50,993 nt of DNA from Roseicyclus sediminis (lineage in GTDB: Bacteria; Pseudomonadota; Alphaproteobacteria; Rhodobacterales; Rhodobacteraceae). Shown one piece after another: positions 1 through 8,270 of the stretch. Where the stretch lies: contig NZ_JAOPHT010000024.1 of the NCBI RefSeq assembly GCF_025515305.1, positions 1-50,993 on the forward strand, written 5' to 3'. Both the position numbers and the translations under genes were made by a program. Each line of letters starts with the position of its first letter. The stretch's first letter is position 1. The notes under the pieces are model-generated. The model was given only the letters and a program-made list of their open reading frames with translations, did not search any database and was not told where the DNA came from.

Positions 1-38
1 GCGGCCATCGCGACAAGGACGATGGCCGCGCCGCGCAT
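1..38 (-). CDS. Start of an unidentified exported or membrane protein (partial)
   Basis: An ATG on the minus strand shares its A with the last base of the leuA stop codon (TGATG arrangement), the usual sign of translational coupling. The twelve visible residues, MRGAAIVLVAMA, look like the start of a signal peptide or first membrane helix. The reading frame runs off the window edge, so the product cannot be named. The same bases form a perfect 10-bp inverted repeat (1-10 with 20-29), which could instead be a leuA 3' hairpin; the two readings are not exclusive. Confidence 0.4.
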   Translation of the reverse strand, partial: MRGAAIVLVAMA

Positions 39-1600
39 CAGCTGACGTCCTTGTAGGAGACCTCGCGCCGGTCCGAGCCGAGCTTCTCCTTCCGCACGAT
101 CAGGCGGTTGAGTGCGTTGACGTAGGCCTTCACGCTGGCCACGACCGTGTCGGTGTCCGCCGACTGTCCCGTGGCGATGCGCCCGTCCTCCTCGATCCGG
201 ACCATCACGGTCGCCTGCGCATCCATTCCCTCCGTCACGGCGCTCACCTGGTAGAGCTGCAGGACGGCGTCGTTGGGGTAGAGCGCCTTGACCGCGTTGA
301 AGGCGGCGTCCACCGGCCCGTCGCCCTGTGCCGTCGCCTGCCGGTCCTTGTCGCCCACGCGAAGCGTGATGTCGGCCGATTGCGGCGCCTCGGTGCCGCA
401 GATCACGCGCAGGAACTTCAGCTCCAGGTGATCCTCGGTCCCGGCGGCGGCGGCATCGGTCACCAGCGCGATCAGGTCGTCGTCGAAGACCTCTTTCTTG
501 CGGTCGGCCAGTGCCTTGAACCGCACGAAAAGGTCGTTGAGCTGATTGTCGACCATGTCGAAGCCGAGGTCCTTCAGCTTCGCCCGAAGCGCCGCACGCC
601 CCGAATGCTTGCCGAGGGGCAGGGAGGTGCCGGCAAGGCCCACATCCTCGGGGCGCATGATCTCGAACGTATCGGCCGATTTCAGCATCCCGTCCTGGTG
701 GATGCCGCTTTCGTGCGCGAAGGCGTTCTTGCCGACGATGGCCTTGTTCGGCTGAACCGCGAAGCCCGAGACGGTCGAGACGCGCCGCGAGATGTGCATG
801 ATCTTCGTCGTGTCGACGCCCGTGGTGTAGGGCATGATGTCGTGGCGGACCTTCATGGCCATCACGACCTCTTCCAGTGCCGTGTTGCCCGCGCGTTCGC
901 CCAGCCCGTTGATCGTGCATTCGATCTGGCGCGCGCCGCCCGCAACGGCGGCCAGCGCGTTCGCCGTCGCCATGCCGAGGTCGTTGTGGCAGTGCGTGGC
1001 GAAGACCACGTCCTCGCCGCCCTCGCATTCCGAGATCAGCCGCCGGATCAGCTCGGCGCTTTCGACGGGCGCCGTGTAGCCCACGGTATCGGGAATGTTG
1101 ATCGTCGTCGCGCCCGCGCGGATGGCGATTTCGACGACGCGCTTGAGATAGTCCCACTCGGTCCGCGTCGCGTCCATCGGCGACCATTGCACGTTGTCGC
1201 AGAGGTTGCGCGCGTGGGTGACCGTTTCGTGGATCCGCTCGGCCATCTCGTCCATGGTCAGGTTCGGGATGGCGCGATGCTGCGGGCTCGTGCCGATGAA
1301 CGTGTGGATGCGCGGCGACCGCGCGTTCCGCACCGCTTCCCAGCAGCGGTCGATATCCTTGAGGTTGGCGCGCGCGAGGCCGCAGATCGTGGCGTCCTTC
1401 GCAAGTTTCGCGATTTCCGAGACGGCGGCGAAATCGCCTTCCGATGCGATGGGAAAGCCCGCCTCGATGATGTCGACGCCCATGTCGTCGAGGAGCGCGG
1501 CAATCTCCAGCTTTTCCTCGTGACTCATGGTGGCGCCGGGCGATTGTTCGCCGTCGCGGAGGGTTGTGTCGAAGATCAACACGCGGTTTTCGGTGGTCAT
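38..1600 (-). CDS. leuA: 2-isopropylmalate synthase
   Basis: First committed enzyme of leucine biosynthesis, joining acetyl-CoA and 2-oxoisovalerate to give 2-isopropylmalate in the cytoplasm. The 520-residue protein has the usual length. The catalytic TIM barrel fills roughly residues 5-280, with the FDTTLRDGEQSPG signature (residues 10-22) and the metal-binding HCHND motif (His203, His205). The C-terminal third (about 385-515) is the LeuA allosteric domain that normally binds leucine for feedback inhibition. The ATG start has the Shine-Dalgarno stretch GCTAAGGA 9-10 bases upstream. An upstream Leu-rich leader peptide implies control by leucine supply as well as by feedback. A further gene appears to begin at the leuA stop. 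Confidence 0.97.
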   Translation of the reverse strand: MTTENRVLIFDTTLRDGEQSPGATMSHEEKLEIAALLDDMGVDIIEAGFPIASEGDFAAVSEIAKLAKDATICGLARANLKDIDRCWEAVRNARSPRIHTFIGTSPQHRAIPNLTMDEMAERIHETVTHARNLCDNVQWSPMDATRTEWDYLKRVVEIAIRAGATTINIPDTVGYTAPVESAELIRRLISECEGGEDVVFATHCHNDLGMATANALAAVAGGARQIECTINGLGERAGNTALEEVVMAMKVRHDIMPYTTGVDTTKIMHISRRVSTVSGFAVQPNKAIVGKNAFAHESGIHQDGMLKSADTFEIMRPEDVGLAGTSLPLGKHSGRAALRAKLKDLGFDMVDNQLNDLFVRFKALADRKKEVFDDDLIALVTDAAAAGTEDHLELKFLRVICGTEAPQSADITLRVGDKDRQATAQGDGPVDAAFNAVKALYPNDAVLQLYQVSAVTEGMDAQATVMVRIEEDGRIATGQSADTDTVVASVKAYVNALNRLIVRKEKLGSDRREVSYKDVS

Positions 1601-1609
1601 GGTGGTGTT

Positions 1610-1731
1610 TCCTTAGCGTCTGGTGTCGTGTCGCCGGCGCTGATCCTCCCCTGAGCGGTCGCGCCGAGTGGCACGCTCAGAGGCGGCTAAGGAGCAGAAG
1701 GCCAAGCAGGAGCGGCCGCGCACTCGGCGCG
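1610..1731 (-). promoter_or_regulatory. leuA leader RNA with mutually exclusive hairpins (attenuator)
   Basis: Three complementarities can be read in the leader. (a) 1721-1731 pairs perfectly over 11 bp with 1660-1670, enclosing the Leu codons. (b) 1674-1680 pairs over 7 bp with 1651-1657. (c) 1686-1693, inside the Leu codons, pairs over 8 bp with 1610-1617, the leuA ribosome-binding site. Pairings b and c nest together, and both cross a, so two alternative folds exist, one of which hides the leuA start. No U-run follows any hairpin, so control of translation initiation looks more likely than transcription termination. Which fold dominates at high leucine is inference. Confidence 0.6.
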
Positions 1732-1763
1732 GGCAGCGGGGCGATATGAACCTGCATGGTCAT
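1677..1763 (-). CDS. Leucine-rich leader peptide of leuA
   Basis: A 28-codon open frame lies 76 bases upstream of leuA on the same strand. Its last eleven residues read LLLGLLLLSRL, so eight of the final eleven codons are leucine, placed immediately before the stop. This is the layout of amino-acid attenuator leader peptides such as LeuL: ribosomes pause at the Leu codons when charged tRNA-Leu is scarce. An alternative ATG lies two codons downstream. No strong Shine-Dalgarno site precedes it, which is a mild point against efficient translation. The identity rests on codon composition, position and the surrounding inverted repeats, not on a homology search. Confidence 0.75.
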   Translation of the reverse strand: MTMQVHIAPLPAPSARPLLLGLLLLSRL

Positions 1764-1772
1764 GGGGCCGAG

Positions 1773-1801
1773 ACAATACCCATCGGGCCGGGGTTGAAAA
1801 G
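1773..1801 (-). promoter_or_regulatory. Possible promoter of the leu leader and leuA
   Basis: A TATTGT hexamer (1773-1778) with a weak TTTTCA-like -35 about 16 bases upstream lies just before the leader ATG. The same TATTGT -10 appears before the glycine riboswitch. The weak -35 and very short spacing to the leader start keep confidence low. Confidence 0.3.
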
Positions 1802-1808
1802 CCCCAAT

Positions 1809-1829
1809 CGGGTCAGTGCGGCTGACCCG
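1809..1829 (-). terminator. Hairpin after the GST gene
   Basis: CGGGTCA (1809-1815) and TGACCCG (1823-1829) form a perfect 7-bp stem with a 7-base loop, ten bases beyond the GST stop codon. On the minus strand it is followed after a few bases by a CTTTT run. This fits a weak intrinsic terminator separating the GST gene from the leu leader. Confidence 0.45.
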
Positions 1830-1839
1830 TCTGGGACGC

Positions 1840-2634
1840 TCAGACCAACCCCAACTCTTCGTCCGAGGCGATCCGGTCGTACTTGTCCTTCGGTGGCATC
1901 GGACGCGCGCGCCAGTCCGGATCGAATGCGAAACTGGACCGGGAACGCCCCGGTCCGAGGGCCCCGTTCCCGAGACCCGCGGCGTAGTCGTAGTAGAGTT
2001 TCACGATTTCCTCATAGCTGACCTGCTGCGCCGCCGGGTGGGCGATGCAGGCGTCGCGCCAGCGCCTGACGCGTGCGAAGGCGGGATCGACGGGGAGGTC
2101 GAAGCCCTCGTAGTAGTCGAGGAACCAGAACCGCATGAACATCGGTGTGTAGACGAGGTCGGCCAGACCGTACCGTTCGAACAGGAACGTCCCATCCGGG
2201 TTGTGGTGGCGCAGAAAGTCGTCGAGCCAGGCATAATGGCCGAGCAGCGCCTCCCGTTTTTCCCCGATCCTTTCGCGGTCGCGGTTCATGACCATCAGGT
2301 AGCCCGCCATGGTGAAATCGCCGGCGCGGTCGATCAGCAGCCGTTCCACTCCGCGCTCGTAGGCATCGGAGCGGGCGATCTGCAGTTCCCGATAGGCCTC
2401 TTCCACGTAGCGCAGGATGACGAGACTTTCCTTCAGCACCCGTCCACCGCCAAGGTCCATGATCGGCAGTGCAGTTGTCCCGCGCGACAGCTCGAGGATA
2501 TGCGGATCGCGCGGTTTGGTGATGTCGACCACGCGGAACTCCACCGCGCCGCGCAGGCCCTTCAGTTCCAGCAGGATTTCGACCCGCTGCGAGAAGGGAC
2601 AGACGGGGATGTGGTAAATGATGGGCTTTGACAT
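1840..2634 (-). CDS. Glutathione S-transferase family protein
   Basis: Cytosolic GST-fold protein of 264 residues. The N-terminal thioredoxin-like half (about 3-80) contains IPVCPFSQRV, where Cys12 or Ser15 would be the glutathione-activating residue, followed by the cis-Pro region TTALPIMD and KESLVIL, the glutathione-binding segment. The C-terminal half is the all-helical GST domain, ending in a charged tail. The start was chosen at the ATG followed by SKPIIYH because GAGGAGGA stands just upstream; a longer frame exists but lacks such a site. It is divergent from the SDR gene, with an 80-base shared promoter region. Substrate unknown. Confidence 0.85.
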   Translation of the reverse strand: MSKPIIYHIPVCPFSQRVEILLELKGLRGAVEFRVVDITKPRDPHILELSRGTTALPIMDLGGGRVLKESLVILRYVEEAYRELQIARSDAYERGVERLLIDRAGDFTMAGYLMVMNRDRERIGEKREALLGHYAWLDDFLRHHNPDGTFLFERYGLADLVYTPMFMRFWFLDYYEGFDLPVDPAFARVRRWRDACIAHPAAQQVSYEEIVKLYYDYAAGLGNGALGPGRSRSSFAFDPDWRARPMPPKDKYDRIASDEELGLV

Positions 2635-2714
2635 CCGGTCCTCCTCTGGCTGTCTCAGACTGCGACGCGGGGTCCGGATTGACCAGAGCCACTCGCGCCT
2701 TAGCTGCCCGCGGC

Positions 2715-3380
2715 ATGATGGAAGCATTGGTCATCGGCGCCTCGGGCGGCATCGGACGGGCGGTCGTGGACGAGATGCGTGCCCGCGGCGGAAACGTCAC
2801 GACCCTGTCGCGATCGGACGACGGCCTGGACGTGACCGACCCGGCCTCGGTCGCGCTGGCCTTGGGCGCGCTGGAGGGCCCGTTCCAGGCCGTTTTCGTG
2901 TCGATCGGCATCCTCGCACCGGAAGGAAGCGGCCCGGAAAAGCAACTGTCGGCAATCGATGGCGCGGCGATGGCGCGGGTCTTCGCGGTCAACACCATCG
3001 GCGTCGCGCTCATCCTGTCGCACCTCCCGCGCCTCCTGCCCAAGAAGGGCCGCTCGGTTACCGGTGTCCTGTCCGCGCGCGTGGGTTCCATCGGCGACAA
3101 CCGGATCGGCGGCTGGCATTCCTACCGCGCCTCCAAGGCCGCGCTGAACCAGATCGTGCATGGCGCGGCGATCGAGCTTGGCCGGTCGCATCGCGAGGCG
3201 GTCATCGCCGCGCTTCACCCCGGCACGGTCGCCACGCAATTCACCGAGGGCTACGATCCGGCCCACGGCAAGAGCACGCCGGAGGAGGCCGCGCGCAACC
3301 TTCTCGACGTGATGGAGTGTCTGACGCAGGCGCAGTCTGGCGGCTTTTTCGACTACGCCGGCCGCGAGATCCCGTGGTGA
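2715..3380 (+). CDS. Short-chain dehydrogenase/reductase
   Basis: NAD(P)-dependent Rossmann-fold oxidoreductase, 221 residues. The cofactor motif GASGGIGR occupies residues 8-15, the structural Asn is Asn93, and the catalytic Tyr-x3-Lys is YRASK (Tyr137, Lys141) with a Ser at 120 or 125. It is short at the C-terminus and resembles the C-factor/CsgA-like subgroup. Two adjacent ATGs (2715, 2718) compete as start, neither with a strong ribosome site. The photolyase gene begins 8 bases after its stop, so the two are almost certainly co-transcribed. Substrate unknown. Confidence 0.85.
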   Translation: MMEALVIGASGGIGRAVVDEMRARGGNVTTLSRSDDGLDVTDPASVALALGALEGPFQAVFVSIGILAPEGSGPEKQLSAIDGAAMARVFAVNTIGVALILSHLPRLLPKKGRSVTGVLSARVGSIGDNRIGGWHSYRASKAALNQIVHGAAIELGRSHREAVIAALHPGTVATQFTEGYDPAHGKSTPEEAARNLLDVMECLTQAQSGGFFDYAGREIPW

Positions 3381-3387
3381 GCCGCCC

Positions 3388-4917
3388 ATGACGAAACGCC
3401 TCGTCCTGATCCTCGGGGATCAGCTGTCCACGGACATCGTGGCACTCCGCGAGGCCGACCGCGCCCGCGATATTGTCGTCATGGCCGAGGTGATGGACGA
3501 AGCCTCCTACGTCCCCCACCATCCCAAGAAGATCGCTTTCCTCTTCGCCGCCATGCGCAAGTTCGCGGCGGGCCTGGAGGCCGATGGCTGGCGCGTGCGC
3601 TACACGCGCCTCGACGACCCCGAGAACGCGGGTTCCATCTCCGGCGAGCTTCTGCGACGGGCCGAGGAGGCCGGCGCGACCGAGGTCCTTGCCACCGAAC
3701 CGGGCGAATTCCGTCTGATCGCCGCGCTGGAGGATTGCCCGCTTCCCGTCCACCAGTTCCCCGATGACCGGTTCCTCTGTTCCCATGCCGATTTCGACGC
3801 CTGGGCCGAGGGGCGCAAGGAACTGAGGATGGAGTGGTTCTACCGCGAGATGCGGCGGAAGATCGGGCTTCTGATGGATGGCGACAAGCCCGAGGGCGGC
3901 AAGTGGAACTACGACCACGAGAACCGCAAGCCCGCGCCGGACGACATCGGCTTCGGCGGGCCGATGCACTTCGACCCGGACGAGACGGTGGAGGAGGTGC
4001 TGTCGCTTGTCGAGGCGCGGTTCGGCGGGAACTTCGGCACGCTCCGCCCTTTCTGGTTCGCGACCGACCGGGGGCAGGCGCGCCGGGCGCTGGGGCATTT
4101 CATCGCGAACGCGCTCCCGCGCTTCGGCGATTACCAGGACGCGATGCTGGACGGAAACCGGTTCCTCTACCACTCCGTCATATCGATGTACCTCAACGCC
4201 GGGCTTCTGGGATGGCGCGAGATCTGCGACGCCGCCGAGGCCGCCTACAGATCGGGGGACGCGCCGCTGAATGCCGTCGAGGGCTTCATCCGCCAGATCA
4301 TCGGCTGGCGCGAATTCATGCGGGGGATCTACTTCCGCGAGGGGCCCGGCTACGTCCGGCGCAATGTGCTCGACCACCAGCGCAAGCTGCCGGACTTCTA
4401 CTGGACGGCCGACACCGACATGCGCTGCATTGCGCGGACGGTGGAGCAGACGCGGGACGAGGCCTATGCCCACCACATCCAGCGGCTGATGGTGACCGGC
4501 AATTTTGCGCTCTTGGCGGGCATCGATCCGCACGAGGTCCACGAATGGTATCTCGCGGTCTACGCCGATGCCTACGAATGGGTCGAGGCGCCGAACGTCA
4601 TCGGCATGAGCCAGTTCGCCGATGGCGGAATCGTGGGTTCGAAGCCCTATGTTTCCGGGGGCGTCTATATCCACAAGATGTCCGATTATTGTAAGAAATG
4701 TAGCTATGATGTTGGGGAAAAGTCTGGGGATAAGGCGTGTCCGTTCAATTATCTCTACTGGGCCTTCCTGCATCGGAACCGCGACCGGTTCGGAAAGAAC
4801 CCGCGCATGGCCCAGATGTACCGAACCTGGGCGCGGATGTCGGAGGAGAAGCGGAGCGGCGCGCTGGACAGCGCAGAACGCTTTCTCGAACGGCTCGCGG
4901 AGGGCAAGCGCGTCTGA
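3388..4917 (+). CDS. Fe-S prokaryotic (6-4) photolyase / cryptochrome B type
   Basis: Light-driven DNA repair or blue-light flavoprotein of the bacterial FeS-BCP family (PhrB/CryB type), 509 residues. The N-terminal part (about 4-130) is the deoxyribodipyrimidine photolyase-related domain beginning LVLILGDQLS; the helical C-terminal half binds FAD. Four cysteines, Cys347, Cys435, Cys438 and Cys451, have exactly the spacing of the [4Fe-4S] ligands I recall for Agrobacterium PhrB (350, 438, 441, 454). Family members repair (6-4) photoproducts; some act in signalling. The codons around Cys435-Cys451 (4684-4750) are unusually AT-rich compared with the rest of the gene. It follows the SDR gene by 8 bases. 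Confidence 0.93.
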   Translation: MTKRLVLILGDQLSTDIVALREADRARDIVVMAEVMDEASYVPHHPKKIAFLFAAMRKFAAGLEADGWRVRYTRLDDPENAGSISGELLRRAEEAGATEVLATEPGEFRLIAALEDCPLPVHQFPDDRFLCSHADFDAWAEGRKELRMEWFYREMRRKIGLLMDGDKPEGGKWNYDHENRKPAPDDIGFGGPMHFDPDETVEEVLSLVEARFGGNFGTLRPFWFATDRGQARRALGHFIANALPRFGDYQDAMLDGNRFLYHSVISMYLNAGLLGWREICDAAEAAYRSGDAPLNAVEGFIRQIIGWREFMRGIYFREGPGYVRRNVLDHQRKLPDFYWTADTDMRCIARTVEQTRDEAYAHHIQRLMVTGNFALLAGIDPHEVHEWYLAVYADAYEWVEAPNVIGMSQFADGGIVGSKPYVSGGVYIHKMSDYCKKCSYDVGEKSGDKACPFNYLYWAFLHRNRDRFGKNPRMAQMYRTWARMSEEKRSGALDSAERFLERLAEGKRV

Positions 4918-5015
4918 CCCATCTTGACCGGGGCATGCGCCGGCGCCATCTCGCGTGAATGCGACGCGGCCGGAATTGATCCACGGTCCGCGCGTTCCCT
5001 CTGGAGAGACCGCGA

Positions 5016-5567
5016 ATGATCGCCGTTCACACCGTGCGCGATGCGTTGACAGGTGCCGAATGCACCCGGCTTCTGGACGCTCTGGCCGATGCTCCGGCCC
5101 GTGACGCGGGGCTCGTGCGGCAGGCCCGCGACCACAACCTGCGCCGCGCGGACCTGGTTTGGCTGGACGAGGTCGAGGGGACGGGTTGGGTCATGGACCG
5201 GATGATCGCCCTTGTCAGGGAGGCGAACCGCGAGGTCTTCGATTTCGACATCACCGAGTTCGCCGAAAGCCCGCAGGTCGCCCGCTACGGCGCCGAGCGC
5301 GAGGGGCATTTCGGCTGGCATTCCGACATCGGCGAGGGACGGCTCGCGGAACGCAGGAAGCTGACGATCGTCGTGCAATTGTCCGAACCCGACGAATACG
5401 ATGGCGGCACGCTCGAGGTCATGCCCGGGGCCGGCGCGCTTTCGGCGGAAAGGGCGCGCGGCGCCGCGACCCTGTTTCCTTCCTTCGTCCTGCACCGGGT
5501 GGTGCCGGTCACGCGCGGACAGCGCCATTCCCTCACCGTCTGGTGCCACGGCACGCCGTTCCGCTGA
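5016..5567 (+). CDS. 2-oxoglutarate/Fe(II)-dependent oxygenase
   Basis: Double-stranded beta-helix dioxygenase of the prolyl-4-hydroxylase-like class, 183 residues. The iron triad is visible as His102-x-Asp104 in WHSDIG and His160 in VLHRVVPV, with Arg170 placed to bind 2-oxoglutarate. GGAGAG precedes the ATG at a good distance. It could hydroxylate a protein or a small molecule; the family does not decide this. It lies 98 bases after the photolyase in the same direction and may be under separate control. Confidence 0.85.
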   Translation: MIAVHTVRDALTGAECTRLLDALADAPARDAGLVRQARDHNLRRADLVWLDEVEGTGWVMDRMIALVREANREVFDFDITEFAESPQVARYGAEREGHFGWHSDIGEGRLAERRKLTIVVQLSEPDEYDGGTLEVMPGAGALSAERARGAATLFPSFVLHRVVPVTRGQRHSLTVWCHGTPFR

Positions 5568-5674
5568 CGTGTGAAACGGCGCACAGCGGACATGCGGCGC
5601 TGCGGAATTGAGCGCTGCGCCGCAGCGGAGCACCTGATGGCGCGGAAATCAATCCGTGAACAGGGAGCTACCCG

Positions 5675-6265
5675 ATGTCCGACGTCAAACTCGCCGTCAT
5701 CTACTATTCGACCTATGGCACCAACCATCGCATGGCCGAGATCGCCGCCGAGGCCGCCCGCGAGGCCGGTGCCGAAGTCCGTCTTCTCCGCGTGCCGGAA
5801 ACTGCGCCCGCCGAAGTCGTTGCGGGCCAGGACGCCTGGAAGGCGCAGGCCGAGAAAACCGCCGATCTCCCCGAGGTGACCAATGCCGACATGGAATGGG
5901 CCAATGGCTATCTCATCTCGGCCCCCACCCGTTACGGCGTCGTGGCCAGCCAGATGCGCGCCTTCATCGACACGCTTGGCGGCCTCTGGTTCGAGGGCAA
6001 GCTCGCCAACAAGACCTTCAGCGCCATGACGTCGGCGCAGAACGTGCATGGCGGGCAGGAAACGACGCTCGTCTCGCTCTACACGACGGCGATGCACTGG
6101 GGGGCCGTGATCGTCGCACCGGGCTACACCGACCCCTCGCTCTTCGAGGCCGGCGGCAACCCCTACGGCGTGTCCACCCAAGCCGGCGAGGTTACCGACA
6201 AGGTCGCCGCCGCCATCCGCCACCAGGCCCGGCGTCAGGTGGAACTGACCGCGAAGATCGCCTGA
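5675..6265 (+). CDS. wrbA: NAD(P)H:quinone oxidoreductase, WrbA type
   Basis: Flavodoxin-like FMN enzyme that reduces quinones by two electrons, avoiding semiquinone radicals. The 196-residue length is normal. [11 protein letters not shown] (residues 10-20) is the FMN phosphate loop, [18 protein letters not shown] (about 88-105) and [13 protein letters not shown] (about 125-137) are the WrbA signatures. A GGGAGC site precedes the ATG. A perfect 12-bp hairpin follows the stop. Placed after photolyase and oxygenase genes, it fits an oxidative or light-stress group. Confidence 0.94.
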   Translation: MSDVKLAVIYYSTYGTNHRMAEIAAEAAREAGAEVRLLRVPETAPAEVVAGQDAWKAQAEKTADLPEVTNADMEWANGYLISAPTRYGVVASQMRAFIDTLGGLWFEGKLANKTFSAMTSAQNVHGGQETTLVSLYTTAMHWGAVIVAPGYTDPSLFEAGGNPYGVSTQAGEVTDKVAAAIRHQARRQVELTAKIA

Positions 6266-6282
6266 CGGGCTTTGCCCCGCAT

Positions 6283-6313
6283 GTCTGCGCCGGGGACGCT
6301 TCCCGGCGCAGAC
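6283..6313 (+). terminator. Perfect 12-bp hairpin after wrbA
   Basis: GTCTGCGCCGGG (6283-6294) pairs without mismatch with 6302-6313 around a 7-base loop, 18 bases past the wrbA stop. There is no T-run, so it may act as a transcript 3'-end stabiliser or a weak terminator. The stretch from here to 6535 shows no convincing gene. Confidence 0.55.
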
Positions 6314-6535
6314 GACGGGCTGGACGCGTTCGACCGCTGTGGAGATCGCCCGGACGATGCCCTGCGAACCCTTCTGCGTATGTGTTGCCTCAAATGCAGA
6401 TGTCCGCGATGTCCTCGCGCGGCATGGCGAGCAGAGGCCCGGCAAGGGTTGCCATTCCATGAACCACCGTTCGAGCAAAAGGGCCGTCGCCCGCGCAGGG
6501 CTGATCGACGCCGGGCTGGACCCGCTCGGCCAAAG

Positions 6536-7672
6536 CTACCTGGATGCAGCCACCCCGGGCATGTCCCCTTCCGCGCCGAGCAGTCGACCGGGAAGCTCCA
6601 GCCGGAAGACCGCCCCCGGCAGGTCGGTCTGCCATCCAGCCGCCCCGATCCGGAGGCTGCCGCCCCTTGCGCGGGTCAGCTGGACGATCGAGGCGAGCCC
6701 GAAACCGTGCGCACCGTCGCGTTCGCGCGCCGAGCGGATCAGCCGCGACAGATCGAAGTCCGCGGGCAGGCCGGGGCCATCGTCGGCGACGTGAAGCACG
6801 AGGATGCCCCGCGAGGCGTCTGCCCCGAGATGGACCTCGATCCGCCCCTTGCAGAACCCAGCGGCGTTGGAGATCAGGTTGCGCAGAACCAGCTGCAGCA
6901 CGGCGGGGTCGCAGACCACCCGGCCCCGTGGCATGGCGATGTCCAGCCGCCCCTCGGGGTCGATGAGACCGGCCACGTCGGCGCAGAGACGCCCGATGTC
7001 GACATCCTGCTCGAACCCTTGAGCGGCATGCAGAATGCGGGCGCGTTCCAGTGTCGTCGCGATCTGGTTCATCGCCTCGACCACCGTGTCGCGGCACAGG
7101 TGCAGAAGCTCGGCCTTGCCGTTGCCTAGGTCGCTGAAGTCGTCGACGACGAGGTCCAGCAGGCTTGCGACCGTGGCCAGCGGCGCGCGTGCGTCATGTG
7201 CCGCCATCGTCGCGAAGACACGAAACTCCTCGAACCGGACCGACAGGTCGGTGAGGGCGCGCGCCGTTTCGAATGCCGCGGCCTGGTCGTCGCTGGCCGG
7301 CATGGTGATGGCCAGCACGAGCACGTCACCGTCGTCTTCGATTCGGGTGAGGACCGTGCGAGACCACTGCGCCTGGCCATCGCGTTCGGTCCGCTCGTCG
7401 ACCATGACGGGAAGTCGCGAGGTCGCGCTTGCGTTCACCGCGCGCAGGATCCGCCCGCGTGGTCCGTCCAGCCATGTCGGATCTCCGTCCGCGCGACAGG
7501 TCCTTTCCCAGAGCCTTGCGGCCTGCGGCCCGAGCGCGCCGTTGCCGTGCAGGAACTCGGGCATGCCGCCGGGATCGGGGCGAAGAAGGCACATCGGCAG
7601 GGGAACGGAATCGAGAAACGCGGCCAGAGGCGGTGCGACCGGCTTGCGGATCGTTGCGACCTGGGCGCTCAT
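6536..7672 (-). CDS. Soluble sensor histidine kinase
   Basis: Two-component sensor kinase of 378 residues with no membrane segment, so it senses a cytoplasmic signal or partner. Residues 1-130 look PAS-like but are not a clear match. The phospho-accepting His159 sits in MAAHDARAPLATV, a variant of the HxxRxPL box. The ATPase domain has the N box NLISNAAGF (about 265-273), G1 DDGPGLP (298-304) and G2 GFGLAS (323-328). The ATG at 7672 was preferred over an upstream GTG. No response regulator lies next to it, so it is an orphan kinase here. Confidence 0.85.
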   Translation of the reverse strand: MSAQVATIRKPVAPPLAAFLDSVPLPMCLLRPDPGGMPEFLHGNGALGPQAARLWERTCRADGDPTWLDGPRGRILRAVNASATSRLPVMVDERTERDGQAQWSRTVLTRIEDDGDVLVLAITMPASDDQAAAFETARALTDLSVRFEEFRVFATMAAHDARAPLATVASLLDLVVDDFSDLGNGKAELLHLCRDTVVEAMNQIATTLERARILHAAQGFEQDVDIGRLCADVAGLIDPEGRLDIAMPRGRVVCDPAVLQLVLRNLISNAAGFCKGRIEVHLGADASRGILVLHVADDGPGLPADFDLSRLIRSARERDGAHGFGLASIVQLTRARGGSLRIGAAGWQTDLPGAVFRLELPGRLLGAEGDMPGVAASR

Positions 7673-7781
7673 GCGAAGGCTCTCCCGTATACCGATACGG
7701 CGCACCAGAGTGGGCCGGGTCTCCGGCGAGAAGATGGCGTCAAATACTTAAGGTGCGGTTACCGCAAGCGGTGGCGGGACA

Positions 7782-8198
7782 TCATTCCCACCAGGGGTCG
7801 ATCTGGGCGATGTCGTCGTCGCTCCAGCCGAAGTGATGCGCCAGTTCGTGGACAAGGACATGGGTCACGAGTTCGCCCAGGCTGACGTTGCCCCGGTCCG
7901 CCCATTCGTCGAGCATCGGGCGGCGGAATAGCCAGATCGTGTCGGGTTGTCCGGGCTGGTCGGTCACCGACTTCTCGGTCATCGGGGTGCCGTCATAGAG
8001 ACCGGTCAATTCGAACGGGTCCTCGACCCCCATTTCCAGCAGGAGGCGGCGGGGCGCGAAATCCTCGACCCGGATCACGAGGTCACGGGCGGCCTTCTGG
8101 TAGGGCTGCGGCAGCATGGCGAGCGCGCCATCGGCCAGTGCCTCGAACTCGCCGAGGCCCGGCGCGGTCCAGTCAGTGCAATCGGCGCGTCGCTCCAT
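7782..8198 (-). CDS. Small zincin-like metallopeptidase
   Basis: A 138-residue protein of the predicted minimal zinc-metalloprotease family (COG3824 type). The metal site HVLVHELAHHFGW carries His117-Glu118-x2-His121, followed by an acidic DDDIAQID tail expected to supply the third ligand. No signal peptide is seen, so it is cytoplasmic. AAGGGGGA precedes the ATG. It is divergent from gltX, whose ATG lies 72 bases away. Substrate unknown. Confidence 0.88.
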   Translation of the reverse strand: MERRADCTDWTAPGLGEFEALADGALAMLPQPYQKAARDLVIRVEDFAPRRLLLEMGVEDPFELTGLYDGTPMTEKSVTDQPGQPDTIWLFRRPMLDEWADRGNVSLGELVTHVLVHELAHHFGWSDDDIAQIDPWWE

Positions 8199-8270
8199 GT
8201 CCCCCTTATGGACTTTGACCCGCGTCTGTGAAAGAGGACGCGTCGCATCTGCCGTCCGGGAGCATCACCC

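Noticed and set aside
380-1654. Long plus-strand open frame opposite leuA
   Set aside because: Antisense shadow of a high-GC gene: Arg/His/Asp-rich, no family features, and leuA is certain.
5603-5627. CTGCGG/CCGCAG inverted repeat upstream of wrbA as an operator
   Set aside because: Short arms with a long GC-rich spacer are expected by chance in this composition.
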